Below, piece by piece: positions 10,840 through 22,129 of a DNA stretch of 64,000 bases. The DNA lies in contig JAIWNI010000033.1 in NCBI GenBank assembly GCA_025331435.1, positions 216,483-280,482 on the forward strand, given 5' to 3'. The translations under genes were made by a program, and so were the position numbers. This stretch comes from Choanephora cucurbitarum. Lineage: Eukaryota > Mucoromycota > Mucoromycetes > Mucorales > Choanephoraceae. The stretch's first letter is position 1. Each line of letters begins with the position of its first letter. The notes beneath the pieces are model-generated. The model was not told where the DNA came from. It ran no database searches and saw only the letters and a list, made by a program, of their open reading frames with translations.

Positions 10840-12235
10840 ATGCCATTTTGTCGTTGTGGAGAAGTATGCTATGGTGTACAATGTAAAAAATGTGGGTTCA
10901 AATTCGATAGTAAACCTACAAAAAAAGGTAGATGAACAAACCATTATAATCTCTTCTTTGAAAGAACTTTAAAAGCTTAAATTTCCGAATAAAGAAACCC
11001 CACAGGCTGCTTCAGGGGAACCACCTATGATGGTCGTAGACCGATGGCAATCCAGGCAAGTAAGATTTTGTATCATTAAAACTCTTTTCTTTTAATCACA
11101 AAAAAAAAACCACGATAAAGGTATCTTGGAAGTGTCATTGGTTTAGACAGTCTCTCTAAAAAAGCCGTTGAATTAAACAAATCACCCCCCGCAAAGACAC
11201 CTTTAGACTATGGACTTTTAGATAGTCGCAAAGTTAGATCTTCTCAAAGTATGAATATTCGATCTACTACAACAACCAAGACAGAATGTCATTCATGTAA
11301 AAAGAAACTTAGCGGCAAGACAGTACGATTGCCCGATGGTTCAGCCAAATATCATTGGCATTGTCTTCAATGCAAAGGTTGTGGATTACCCTTTGAAGAT
11401 CCTTCTTTCTATATTGATCCCTTCAAGCATATTTATCATCCTCAAGTAAGATTCTCTACCTTTATCTCTTTAAAGCTAAGAGACTTGACCTTCATTTTTT
11501 TCTCTTAGTGTGCACCTTCTATTCAGACCTGTTCTCGATGCTCACAAGCCATTGCTGATACATATTTACATTATAATACACAAATTCTACATCCTCGTGT
11601 AAGTTAATTGGTTTTTGCTAAACTACTTATACTTAATTTGTTGTCAGTGTTTCCGATGTACTGGATGTCAAAAGATCCTTCATCCTACCTCCATCTATAC
11701 TGACTTTCAAGGACCTTATTGTCAGACTTGTACTCATGAAAAACTAGATCAAGACAAGCAAGTTTTATCTGATCATCTCAAGATTGTTCCATCTCCCATC
11801 AGTAAAAATCACGAGATGGTTGCCAGTCCCGTGACTCCTCTATCGCCTCTAACACAAATACCAGAGAATGTCAAACCTTCTGCCTTGATGAGCTCAAGAG
11901 GCCGTCCCTTACCCAAGTTTGGTCTTGTACGCGATTGTGCAGGGTGTCATGAACGTATTGTGTCTGTTCATGAAGAGATACCAGGACCTAAAGCAAGCAA
12001 ATGGCATAAGAAATGTCTCGTCTGTCAAGGCTGTCTCAAGTCATTGGATTCAGGTGCTTCAGTCGATGAAGAAGAAGGGAAATTGAAGCCCTGGTGTACA
12101 ACATGTTTGGTAAGGAATCATTTGATTTTTATTGTAGCAGTACTCATTCAACTTTTTTTTTTTACTTAGTTAACAAGAAAAAAGCGCATGGCAACATCAT
12201 TATCGCAAAGACTGACCACTTTAAAAATAAACTAA
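10840..12235 (+). CDS. Triple LIM-domain protein
   Basis: Six exons: 10840-10927, 11016-11055, 11121-11445, 11509-11598, 11648-12109 and 12170-12235 (356 residues). The N-terminus has a small Cys cluster (CRCGEVCYGVQCKKCGF), then a DRWQSRYLGS linker. Three LIM domains follow: CHSCKKKL...HWHCLQCKGC (from about residue 95), CSRCSQAI...CFRCTGC...YCQTC, and CAGCHERI...WHKKCLVCQGC...WCTTC, with the C-x2-C, H-x2-C and C-x2-C spacings intact. The second intron (11056-11120) uses a GC donor in an AG|GCAAGT context. LIM proteins of this build are scaffolds at actin structures, septa or polarity sites; which one this is cannot be said. The short last exon ends LKIN. It follows TTI1 by 180 bases on the same strand. 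Confidence 0.8.
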
Positions 12236-12363
12236 AATAATAAACAATGAGTGTATAATAAAAGGAGCTTTCCTCCAAAAATAAGGAGAAGAAGAGTGTT
12301 CTCTCTTTCTCTTCTTTTCTTCTTCCTTTTTTCTTTTCTCTTTTTTTTTTCTGATATTTTGTG

Positions 12364-13131
12364 ATGAGTGATGCACCTTCTACCTCTGTTTCACCTAACG
12401 TACCTACAGATCATATCTACTATCATCCCTATCATAGTAAACGAGTTTGTCAAATCTGTCGAAATCGATATTTACCTTCCAATGTCCGAGATATTGGTCC
12501 TTACTTAATTCATCGACGTCACCCGGGTCTTCATCCAACCTGTCCATGTCGCTATGGAGCTCATGCTGTTTGTATTAAACAGTATGGAACTGACTTTGTC
12601 TGCCAAAATTGTAATTATATATATCATGTCAGTCATATCCGTTTTGCTCAGTTCTTCTGTTTTCTAAGTCATACCCTCAGTCTTGCCTCTGTGATTGCCT
12701 TGGTGGTTGGACTAGCTCATTTGGGAAAAGCTCTAGATGAACTCGGGTTAGGAGAAGAAAAAGGTCCCAAATTAGATGGTGATGAAAAATGGCATGATCA
12801 TGAGCTAAATGAAATTGTCAATTGGCTCAATACGGTTCATTATGCTACAGGTATAGCAGGTGAAGCCATGTTGGGTTTAGTCTATATGGTGGGTGTCTGT
12901 TTGGTGATTGGACTGGATCGAACTGTACTGATGGTGTGGCATATCTTGTACCTTAATCTTGAATGGCTTGGTAAAACCCGTATGGGAAAGAGTGTGTTGT
13001 ATATCGCTCTATGCTGTTTAGGCTTGCTAATGGGTACATACCTCTTGTTTTTTTCTTGGGTTTGGGCTAGTTTGTTACATCATGTCAAAAGGCGCGTACT
13101 AAATATCAAGAAAGCTCCACTAGATGTCTAG
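12364..13131 (+). CDS. RING-CH-like zinc-finger membrane protein
   Basis: A single exon, 255 residues from the ATG at 12364 (the codon before it is GTG). A Cys/His cluster near the N-terminus (C29-x2-C32, C60, C62, H67, C70, C80-x2-C83) has the C4HC3 order of RING-CH/MARCH E3 ligases, although the loop between the first two pairs is long and basic. It is followed by hydrophobic segments at about residues 97-120, 163-185 and 213-237, so at least three membrane spans with a charged loop (LGLGEEKGPKLDGDEKW) between. By family analogy it could ubiquitinate membrane cargo at the Golgi, endosome or ER. No substrate can be inferred, and the zinc cluster might be structural only. The leader is a 60-base CT-rich tract. 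Confidence 0.65.
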   Translation: MSDAPSTSVSPNVPTDHIYYHPYHSKRVCQICRNRYLPSNVRDIGPYLIHRRHPGLHPTCPCRYGAHAVCIKQYGTDFVCQNCNYIYHVSHIRFAQFFCFLSHTLSLASVIALVVGLAHLGKALDELGLGEEKGPKLDGDEKWHDHELNEIVNWLNTVHYATGIAGEAMLGLVYMVGVCLVIGLDRTVLMVWHILYLNLEWLGKTRMGKSVLYIALCCLGLLMGTYLLFFSWVWASLLHHVKRRVLNIKKAPLDV

Positions 13132-13512
13132 AAAGTGTAACATCATATAATTTATCATATTCATCAATTTCCGTGCATATGTGTGTGTGATAGCTCGTCT
13201 ATCAGTGTATTCATTTCTTCGCTTTAAATCTAATAAATGTATCTCCCTCCCTCCCCCCCTTTGTCTCATCTCTATTTTTTAGACTTCTTTCAATACTTAC
13301 ATGTATATTTATATGTATTTCAAATCATTGATTTTCTTCCTTTCTTCTTCTCTTTTCTCTTTCTTTCCTTATCTCTGCTTGTTCGTGTGTGGGTGCAAAC
13401 ATACGCATTCCTTTGATTAGCCTCACGTTTACCTACTTTCTCGTCTGCTCAGTTTTCTTTTGATAAATATTGATATCGGAATAATCCTTTTTTTATTTAT
13501 TTTTAAACTTAT
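13132..13512 (+). other. Pyrimidine-rich intergenic leader
   Basis: 380 bases rich in C and T runs (13240-13262, 13330-13375) between the RING-CH-like gene and the homeobox gene. Probably a 3' UTR plus a promoter; no gene seen. Confidence 0.5.
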
Positions 13513-14127
13513 ATGCCAAGTAATAAGAGAAAAGCCACTCGAAAGAGAAAGGCAGTTGAAGAATCAGAAGACAACTGGTCGGATGATTATATCTATCCTT
13601 CATCTATCAAGAGGAGGCGTAGATTTTCGGTACAAGAAACAAATAAGCTAGAAGAAGAATACAGTTTCAATGCAAGTCCAAGTCAAGAAAGACTTCAACA
13701 GATTGCTAATGAAATAGGTACCGCTCGAAAGATCGTGACTACTTGGTTTCAAAATAGAAGGGCTAAACACAAGCGCAACGAAAAGAAAGAAGAGACAGTA
13801 ATGAGTGATAGAGAGATAAGCCTCACCAGAGATGTTCGTTATGATGTGCCGCAGATCCATTATAATAACCAAATAGTTGACATCTGTCGTCTCCCAGAAA
13901 CAAGCACAGACAACCCAGAATACTCCATGGATGATTCATCTGTGATGTATCCTCCATGCATGAATACTCTGCAAAGTCATGCCATGTTGAATCTTGTCGA
14001 ACCTGATTCTTGGATATCTACAGATGAAGTGCAAGAAGAGCATTTCATGCTTCCTTATTCCATTGAAACAAACGACGGCTCACTGTATATTAATCCCTCT
14101 CAGTTATTATTAAACTATCAGCTGTGA
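13513..14127 (+). CDS. Homeodomain transcription factor
   Basis: A single exon of 204 residues. Basic N-terminus (KRKATRKRKA), then a complete homeodomain at about residues 33-92, starting with KRRRRFS. Helix 3 carries the diagnostic W78-F79-Q80-N81-R82-R83-A-K block used for major-groove contact. The 60-residue spacing is typical (not TALE), so it belongs to the general fungal homeobox group. The C-terminal half is acidic, Met/Pro-rich and poor in motifs, consistent with an activation or partner-binding region. Expected nuclear. Targets are unknown; I see no linked pheromone, SexM/SexP HMG or other mating-type gene nearby, so a mating role is not supported. Confidence 0.9.
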   Translation: MPSNKRKATRKRKAVEESEDNWSDDYIYPSSIKRRRRFSVQETNKLEEEYSFNASPSQERLQQIANEIGTARKIVTTWFQNRRAKHKRNEKKEETVMSDREISLTRDVRYDVPQIHYNNQIVDICRLPETSTDNPEYSMDDSSVMYPPCMNTLQSHAMLNLVEPDSWISTDEVQEEHFMLPYSIETNDGSLYINPSQLLLNYQL

Positions 14128-14901
14128 AATCCATCTTTTTTTTGTGTTTGTTTGTACCATTGTCGGTTCATTTCGACTTGCTGATTGATCTGATACTTTG
14201 CTTCTTTTTTTCTTTTTGACTGATTTTTTTGGTGTTTGTTTGAAAGCATCAACTGTACCTCAGAAAATGATAAAAATCATTACTTCCTCAGTCACTTACT
14301 TTCTTTCTTTTTGAGGGAAACTCCTCTTCTTACTGATTGTTCTCGCTCTAACCTTGCCTGTGTCATAGAGATTCAGCATTCCCTTGATGGTTAAAGAACC
14401 ATTCTCCGAGATGAAGACACACATTCTTTTAAAGAGCATTCTCATCATTGAATTGAAGCAACTTTGCTTAAATTGATGACTTAATTCTCTTTGAAATAGT
14501 CCCCCTTTTTTTTTAGTTTGCCACATAACAAACAAATAAGAAGGCCTGTGCTTAGATCGTTTATGTTACTTTCTAATGAGAGCCAGTTGACTATATAATC
14601 AGTAAGGAAAAGGGGGAAATAAAAACACATTGATTGCAAACTAATATAAGGTATAATCATTGTATTGTTTTTAAGTATACGTACAGAGTTGATTCGGTTA
14701 TCAAGTTTATGAAAACAAAGTAGGCTTATTACCTTACTCTAACCTTGAGAGAGCGGCTTAGCTCGGAGTTTAGATGAACACTAAATTCATACCTCTTCCT
14801 TGAGGGGAGGGTGAAAGTTCATGGCTCCCAATTTTTTCTTTCTTAGCTGAGATTTTCAACTTATATCTATCTGTCTCCTCTTTTTCTCTCTTATCAATAT
14901 C
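14128..14901. other. Intergenic region, homeobox gene to mL67
   Basis: About 770 bases, AT-rich. One minus-strand open frame at 14296-14535 has 79 codons but no recognisable motif, no good leader and no partner exons. A CT-rich leader (14865-14890) precedes the next gene. Confidence 0.4.
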
Positions 14902-15452
14902 ATGGCTTCTAACGGTGTTTATATTTTCCGTCATATCCAAACAAAGCAAGTTCTTGTTAGTCTAAAGCCTAACATGAAGGTATGGAGATGAGGCATACAG
15001 ACAAACCCATTCGCTAATCCAATGTTTCTTAGTCAAAAGTGATCCAACAACTTGCTACAACACAACGCCCTGTCGCCTTGAGAAAAGATTTATGGCGTCC
15101 CTTAGTAGCCTTGACAGGCTTCCAAACACCTCAAACAGCACAAGCAGTGTCAGACGCTCTTTTGCAACGCTCTAAAATTCGTCAAATCGATCTTGCCACT
15201 AGCCCTGAGCATCTTGCTCGACCTAAGCGTTTAAGAGTAGTAGACGAAAAAGATTTGATCGAAAAGTCTGTCATCTCGCTGCGTGAATCTTTAGCCTCAG
15301 CAGCCAAGAATGAGACCAGCGTTTTAGCTCTTTGGGAACAACCTCATTTTATGGAATTAAAGGGTGAAGGCGAATGGCCATCATTTTTACAACATGGACA
15401 ATTAGAGTTGAAGAACAATCGATTTGTAAAGGAAGAACCTAAGCATGTATAG
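14902..15452 (+). CDS. MHR1: Mitochondrial large ribosomal subunit protein mL67 / MHR1
   Basis: Two exons, 14902-14979 and 15033-15452, give 165 residues. The N-terminus (ASNGVYIFRHIQTKQVLVSL) followed by RKDLWRPLVALTGF in the middle matches the MHR1/mL67 family, in which a short sheet Y-x-x-R-x-x-x-T-x-Q-V precedes an LR-x-D-x-W-x-P motif. In yeast, Mhr1 is both a mitoribosome component and a factor in mitochondrial DNA recombination and transcription. The size is near the low end of the family. A classical cleavable presequence is not obvious, which is also the case for yeast Mhr1. The intron is 53 bases. The ATG is the first in the transcript after a CT-rich leader. Confidence 0.8.
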
Positions 15453-15655
15453 ACTATAAATAATTACAATAAAAGAAACAATTGGAGAAGGGAAATCATT
15501 TTGCATTAAGTCCTTTTTTCTTTTCTTTAACCAGGGATTAATGGAGTGTTAACAAGCAAAAACAACAAAACCATTAAAACTCAGTTCCGAGCTTTTGATA
15601 CTTGCTTGTCTTTTTTTTCACCTTTTCTTTCCTTCATTTGAATTCACTTCTCACC

Positions 15656-16296
15656 ATGTCAACTAATCAAGGATCTGCTCGAGATTACATCAGATCTTAT
15701 GTAAAAGAAGCTTCCCTTGAAGATGACTATTTGAAATCAGAACAGCCTCAGTACGATCCTAGCAAACCTATTCCATCGGCACCATCGGTCGTTGACGAAA
15801 AAGCTGCACCTGCTACTACTTCTACTGCTAACCAGCAGCAAGAAACTACATTCAACATTCATTTACCGACTCAAAACCCTATCCCATCCAATGAAAATGA
15901 ACAAGAAAGAATTCAAGAGAGACCGGCTATTCAACTTACGGCAGGCGATTTCAAAGAGCAACGCAAAGACGTGCATGATACTGCATTGACGGTATGTGTT
16001 GATTTGCATGAGCAGCTCTTGAGTTGCTTTCAACACGGTAGTTGGTGGGATAAAGCAAAAATGTGCGAAGAGCAGAAAAAAAAGTTTTGGCACTGTTATA
16101 ACAATCAGAAGGTAAGTCCTGACTGATCCTTATAAACAGAATAAGAAGGTTGGGCTGATGGATATACTTTGAATAGCGATTTTTGAAAGACGTTAATTAC
16201 AAGAGTCCTCTGAACACAACTGAAGAGGATGAGCGTATTTTAATGGCAGCTTATAAATTACGCAACAAGCTAGATCAGGAACAAGCAGCGAAATAA
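15656..16296 (+). CDS. Twin CX9C (CHCH-type) protein, probably mitochondrial
   Basis: Two exons, 15656-16111 and 16177-16296, 191 residues. The first 105 residues are hydrophilic and low in complexity. Then CVDLHEQLLSC and CEEQKKKFWHC form two C-x9-C pairs separated by an FQHGSWWDKAKM linker, the coiled-coil-helix-coiled-coil-helix signature of intermembrane-space proteins imported by Mia40. The tail NYKSPLNTTEED is conserved-looking and coiled. I cannot assign it to a named member (COX assembly, MICOS or other). The frame is also open upstream of the ATG at 15656, but only through a TTG; the ATG in a CACCATG context is preferred. Confidence 0.75.
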
Positions 16297-16832
16297 GCAT
16301 TCATTAGACAATAAAGTTTTGAAGCGAAAAAGCAACCAACTATTTTCTGATTGCTGAAAGACCACAAGCGATAGTTTCAAAAACAGATGGTTATTTAGTC
16401 TTCTTTCAGGATTTCAGAGCATCAATTTGAGATAGAGTTTCAGGGATCATTGTGCAAAATTTACCTTCAGTTAATAAAATCAAGAGAAGTTGTGTGTTCT
16501 CCCTAGAGTAGATAATACAGTCCTTTTGTTCATTACATTGAATAGACAACTATCTATTACTCAGTGTTAGTCGAACTATGCTCAAGTAACCCTTTCTCTA
16601 CAGGCTTTCGCCTTAAGACAAAATAATGGTTTGTTTGTAAACTCAGACAGACGATGATGATAATGAGGAAGAAAAGGGAGGAATTTACGTAAATCCCCCC
16701 CCCCCCATTTAGGCCAACGTCACTCACTCTCTTTTATTAGAAAAAATGTAAAGTCGGTAAAACAATTCAAATTATTAAATCTCTCTCTCTTTTTTTCTTA
16801 TTATTTGTTAACTATCCTTCTTTTTTTTCTTG
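16297..16832. other. Intergenic region, CX9C gene to CNOT2
   Basis: 535 bases with no gene. It contains a 12-base C run near 16696 and a CT tract (16780-16800) just upstream of the CNOT2 start. Confidence 0.45.
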
Positions 16833-18250
16833 ATGTTTCGCCCAAATACAACAGCAGACCTTAATGAGTTCCCAGCATTAGGAACACCACCTACTTTAAA
16901 CAGAAGTATGAACAATCGGTTGGGTACTAGCTATGCTTCTACAGCTGGCAACAACGGGTTTCAACAGCAACAGCAACAACAGCAACAGCAACAACAGCAA
17001 CAAGGTGCCAGTGAAATAGAAGACTTGAAAAACAATCTTGCGTTCAACAGAGGCAACTTTAGTAACAACAACAACCAACCGAGATCATTTTCTATGGATG
17101 AGTTTCCTGCTTTACGTAGTTCAGCTGTACCTTTTGATAATGCAATAGGGGGACGTGATGCAGTCAATAACTCAACTGTTGCTGGTGGTGCCAATAAGCC
17201 AGAACAATGGTTGGACTATGCCAACTTGCGAGAAAGCCAACCACAAGGTAAGCTTCCAAGTGTGTTATTCAATAGATGACTTATTTGCATAATAAGGGAA
17301 ACCATTTCCAGACACGAAAGCAGCACCAGGTAGTTCTGAATCTTGGGTAAGAAAAAAAAAGTACAGACGGTATTTATAACATACGCGTGTAACTTATATA
17401 AAAACATATTTTCTGCAGATTCAATCAAGAAAGTCAACGCAAGATGAAGTCAATGATGGCAAGTCAACAGATCCTTATGGCCTGTTAGGTCTTTTAGGAG
17501 TGATCCGCATGACGGATCCTGATCGTAGCATGTTAGCATTAGGTAGCGACTTAACTACGTTAGGGTTAGATTTAAACACATCTGAGTAAGTAGAAAAAAA
17601 GAAAAAAAGATGGTGACCGTTCACAAGGACAAACGACTGATGGGCTTACAATTGTCTAGTTCTATATATTCAACATTTATATCACCTTGGTCAGATACAC
17701 AAACCTTACCAGGTCTAAACGTTGAGCCAGGTTATTATTTACCTGCTTGCTATCGTAATGTTCAAGCAACACCACCAGCTCATCAACGCATGAGAACATT
17801 TTCGGATGAAATCTTATTTTATGTGTTTTACTGTATGCCAAAGGACATTGCCCAGGAGGCAGCTGCTCAAGAGTTGTAAGTTAAAGAAGAAGACAGCTGA
17901 AGAGTGTGTAGAGGAAACTTAAAGCCTTTTTTTTATTGTTCAGATATGCTCGTAATTGGCGTTATCATAAGGAATTAGGGTTGTGGTTAACAAAGGAGAC
18001 GGACGAGAATGGTAGACCTGTACAATCATTCCGAAGGACATCACCTAATGCTTTAGATCGTGGTGTGTATGTCTTCTTTGACCCTACAACATGGCAAAAA
18101 GTGAAAAGAGAATGGACTTTATCTTGGGACGCTATTGAAGAGCGATCTCAGCCAGCAACAACAACAAGTAATCAAGTATCTACTAATCAAGCATCTACAT
18201 CACCAGGTGCTAATTCAAGTAGTTCAAATACAAATAGAATGATGATGTAA
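16833..18250 (+). CDS. NOT2: CCR4-NOT complex subunit NOT2 (CNOT2)
   Basis: Five exons: 16833-17247, 17297-17346, 17419-17585, 17660-17875 and 17944-18250 (384 residues). The N-terminal half has DLNEFPALG and a second DEFPALRS motif, the short repeated motif usual in NOT2, plus a 15-residue Gln run encoded by CAG/CAA. The middle YGLLGLLGVIRMTDPDRSMLALGSDLT and the C-terminal NOT-box (SPWSDTQ...FYVFYCMPKDIAQEAAAQELYARNWRYHKELGLWL) are unmistakable. NOT2 pairs with NOT3/5 and docks on NOT1, organising deadenylation and transcript decay. The fourth exon must begin at 17660, not at an earlier AG, to keep the family sequence LDLNTSDSIYSTF. Convergent with the UDS1-like gene, 95 bases apart. Confidence 0.93.
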
Positions 18251-18345
18251 AAAGAAAAAGAAGTTTTTTTTCCTATTTATTTATTTGACACCTAACCTTT
18301 CATTTTGCTCAAATATATAATTCGATTAAAGCACTTTAGTTTGGC

Positions 18346-20612
18346 CTAAGCCATAAACAATGTTTGAACACCTTTATTCATACGTTCATAACGAGACATA
18401 TCTCTTTCATGCTTAAGGTCTTTTAGTTGTTTCTCAAGTCGTTTCTTTTCATCAGCTTCTCTTTGAAGGACACGTTCATGATCTTGTTTCATAGAATTGA
18501 TCATACTGTAGAATTCTTTTCGAAGACTAGCAGTGGTAGGTGTATCTTGAGAATGATTCAAGTGCTTTGTTCTTTCTTGTGATAGAACGGATTCTAGATC
18601 CTGGACTTCTTTCATAAGCTTAGAGATACGTCGTTCATAGTTCTTCTTGTCCGTCTCAAATTCGATCGCTGTACCTGTCAGACGATCGAATTCCCTCAAA
18701 ATGCCTTCGTAATTGGCTTCCATGGCCTCACTTTGCTCAATCCAGGCAGCTTCTTTCTCAGAGAACATTGCTTGGAGTTGCATCAAACTCTCTTGGTTAG
18801 CAGCATTGTGTAGCAAGGGTGTCTGTTGACGTTGTTGTTGCTGAGCCAATTCAGCTTCCAGTTGACGAATCTGAGCATCACGGGCATCCAGCGCCCTTTC
18901 TTTTTCTTGAACCAGTTGCTCCAGATTACGGCATGTGGCAGAGAGTTGTTCATGTTGAATACGTAGTTCATCAAATTGATGCGCTGTCTTTTCCAGAAAG
19001 ACAGCTTGCTCTCTTAATTTGGCTTGGTATTCCTGTGCCTGTTGTTGTTCTACTTGAGAATAATCTTGACCATTGGATAATGTCTTGTTCTGGGCACTTT
19101 CCAACCGCTCTTTTTCCTTTCTCAAATGAAATACTTGATCGCGGTACTGCTCCATCTCATTTCGAAGCGCATGTTCTCGTTGGTAGAGTGCTTGCGATTG
19201 AGAATGAAGCTTGCTTGCCTGAAGCTCCATGGAACTAACGACAGATTTAAGCTGATTCACTTGTGCTTGTTCCTGTTGTAGCTCTTGTTGAACACGCTCT
19301 TCGTTATCATGAGCTACAGACAGTTGATCTTCTAATTGCTGAACACGGCGGTCTGCAATGGACGAAGAGAAAGAAGACTCAGGCTGCAATTGAGTCTCTA
19401 GCATAGACAATAGTTGAGTAGGTGAGTTAGTGTCTGATTGAAGATTGTATCGTTTCAGTATCGACTTCAAAGCATGTGTGATGGTTTCAATTTCTGACTG
19501 TAACTGTTGCAATTTCTGTTTGGATTTGACAGATGTTGTTCTAGACAGCTGAGCCTGAAAAGAGAGAGAAGAAGAAGAGGAAGTTGAAGAGAGAGGAGGT
19601 GAAGACAGCATCGGTGAATGAAGGGAGGATTGCTTTTCGAGTTTTTGCAGCCCCTGAGAGAGAATACCGGCTGTATGCTGTAGTATTCGATATTCAGTTT
19701 CTACCTCTTCTACTTTTAGGCGGTCCAATTGCTCTGATAGTTGTTTGACTTTTCGATCTGCTTGAACTGCTTCATCTAGTAAAATCATGACAGATTCTCG
19801 GTTCTTATTGGTCGATAGATTTGAAAGTGAATGTGAAGTGGCTCCAATCTTTTTGTCTAACTGTAATCGAGCAGATGCGTGACTGATTTGGTTTCGAAGT
19901 TTACTATGATGCTGTAGTGTATTGTGAGAACACATAGTCAAGACAGTGCCGTTTCTTTTTGTTTTACCTGCTTCAACTGTTCGTATTCTTCAAAAGATAG
20001 AATAGGATACTCCTTTGAATCGATCACTGCATGTGACACAAGTAACTGCATCAACATATCTTCAGAGTCAATCTGGATTGTTTCTTGTTTTATGGCTGTA
20101 TCAATTGGCTTCAGCTTCCAGATGTTCTGTAGTTCATGCGTTAAATCATCATCTACTGTGTTAGCAGAAGAAGAGCTTGATGAGGAGACTGAAGTATAAA
20201 TGGTAGAAGGTTCGTCTAATGAGCTAGTGTTCGACTTGTTACCTAGTTTACTAATTTAGTCGACTAAGCAACACAAGAAAAAAATAGTCTTACCATGTGA
20301 CGCTTTTATCTGCTGCTGTTGTTGTTGAAGTGAATCTCTAATACGAAAGGGTGAACGGGTAGGCAAAGTGGGTGAAAGAGAAGCTTGGCTGCTATAACTG
20401 GAAGTGCTGGTTCGGTTGTTGTTGTTGTTGTTGTAGTTGTAATGCTGGTTACTGTAGTCCTGTTCTTTTTTAGCTGCAGAGAAGTGAGGAAAATGGTTGC
20501 GGGTAAACTTGAGACCATTAGGTCTGTCATCCGTATGAGCTTGTTTAAGAGGGATCTAGTGTACATAAGAAAGTAAGCAACAATCAACTGCGACTCTACA
20601 AGTGTTTACCAT
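18346..20612 (-). CDS. UDS1-type (up-regulated during septation) coiled-coil protein
   Basis: Four exons: 20612-20610 (the ATG alone), 20555-20294, 20242-19968 and 19911-18346; 701 residues. The N-terminus is low-complexity (poly-Asn, poly-Ser, a six-Gln run). Then ILSFEEYEQLKQ leads into a helical block up to about residue 300 (LDEAVQADRKVKQLSEQLDRL...TEYRILQHTAGILSQGLQKLE) that matches the UDS1 family of fungal septation-induced proteins. The remaining 400 residues are continuous coiled coil rich in Glu, Gln and Leu. Likely a cytoplasmic or septum-linked scaffold. The last exon is intact and long. The first exon being only the start codon is an inference from the only good ATG|GTAAAC donor upstream of the acceptor at 20556. 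Confidence 0.72.
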
Positions 20613-21265
20613 AATATAAAAGAAAAAGGGAGTAGCGTATAAACGAAGTAAGAAAAGAAGGGAAAGAAATAGAAAGAAGGAAAGGCTTCGAGTCTATAAA
20701 ACCTCGAAAATCGAAAAGGAGAGGGTATGCCAGAAAAAAATCAAGATGAAAATGGGTAATAATTAATTAAAAGGCGTTTTGTAAATTGATTGTTGTTAAA
20801 GTTTTTTTAAGAATTGGTGTTAATTCTTTATAAGGCCCTATAGCCAAATGCTACATGCACCCTATCTAAACTAGCTTAATTAAGGATTTCCTTTTGTTTA
20901 AAGAGGTAGTTTTGACTGAAAAAGACAACCAAACCCATTTGTAATTAGATAAAAGCTCACTCAGAAGGTTCCTTTCCTTCTTTGCAACACTTGCTGAGTC
21001 AGTAAAAAAGAAGGGAGTAACAAAAAGAAATAAGTGACACTGTAACTTGGTTAAGGTTTTCGTGCTTATTACGTTCGCTCAAAAGATAGTATCTTACGAC
21101 TGATATATGTCATTAGACAATCTCGAATGACACTTTGAAACATGGTAATACCCATTATTTATCAATATGAATACTTTCAAAAATTTAGTGCTTATTAATG
21201 GCTAAAAGAAGAACTTAGTTATCCTCCAGGCTGATGGATAGCTCTATCTGCTTCTTTATCATATA

Positions 21266-21479
21266 CAATGGTGCCCCAATTTAAGCATAATAATTTTGTA
21301 AGCTTTATGCATTATACTTGTATGGAAAATAGGGCATTTGGCAAGCAAGTTTAGATTTCCTTTAATATGCTGCGCTCTGATTGTACTTTTATAGCTTTTA
21401 CTATGCTTGAAATGGGGAACCGCTATAAACATAACACATGAAGCTTTAAAATCATTATGCTTAAATCGGGGTACCACTG
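21266..21479. mobile_element. MITE with about 44-bp terminal inverted repeats and TA target duplication
   Basis: The left end CAATGGTGCCCCAATTTAAG and the reverse complement of the right end, CAGTGGTACCCCGATTTAAG, match at most positions. The similarity continues through CATAATAATTTTGTAAGCTT against CATAATGATTTTAAAGCTTC. TA flanks both sides (21264-21265, 21480-21481). It is 214 bases long with no coding capacity, so it is non-autonomous. The CAGTGGTACCCCG-type end and TA duplication fit the Tc1/mariner-pogo superfamily. Confidence 0.75.
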
Positions 21480-22129
21480 TAGAAGAAGAGAGCAATTACT
21501 TTCAGAGAATCTAATGCCATCATATAACACTCTTCTGGACATAGCTCCTTCCAGTACTTTTCATTGAGAGCGGAGTTGAAGCAAAGGCCATCGAAATCAG
21601 ACCATCCTTACTCTCAAGTTGTAGCAGCAAGAAAGCGAGTGCAGATAGAGAGACTGTCTTCTACTTTTTCATAGACCAGCCCCCTTTTAAGCGGACCATT
21701 GCTTCTTCCTCTTCTTTTGTATCAAATCAATACATGTGGAAAGTGGCGATTTATTATATATATGTTTGATTTGATATAATTAAATAATGCTGTAAAGAGG
21801 CCCAGATTCTCGATTAGTGTATTACAACTCAGAGTATTCCTCTATATTTATTTGCCTTGATTTCTTCAATACTCTATCATTGGTTTCAAAAAAGGAAAAA
21901 AAGCAAGCCGATCAGTATTTCGACTACACATGAAGCAATATACCAACCTGTTGTCGCTATTGTCATCAGACTGTCCATATGAATTTCGGATGCGAGCAAT
22001 CGAAAGCTTGTACTATATATTATTCTTGTTGTTAATTTGAGCATCGGTTTTTTAATTGTCCAAAAAAAATAGCTTCACAAAAAGTGTGAACAATCTTCTC
22101 CTCGACGAGAGACAGTAGAGAAGGAACAC

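Noticed and set aside
14296..14535. 79-codon minus-strand frame as a small gene
   Set aside because: No motif, no homologous-looking segment, no promoter-like leader; length is within chance for this base composition.
16896..17194. Minus-strand Cys/Leu-rich frames opposite CNOT2
   Set aside because: Produced by the complement of the Gln-coding repeat; no start context or motif.
17597..17659. Coding start of CNOT2 exon 4 at the earlier AG (17627)
   Set aside because: It breaks the frame carried from exon 3; only the AG at 17658-17659 restores the NOT2 family sequence.
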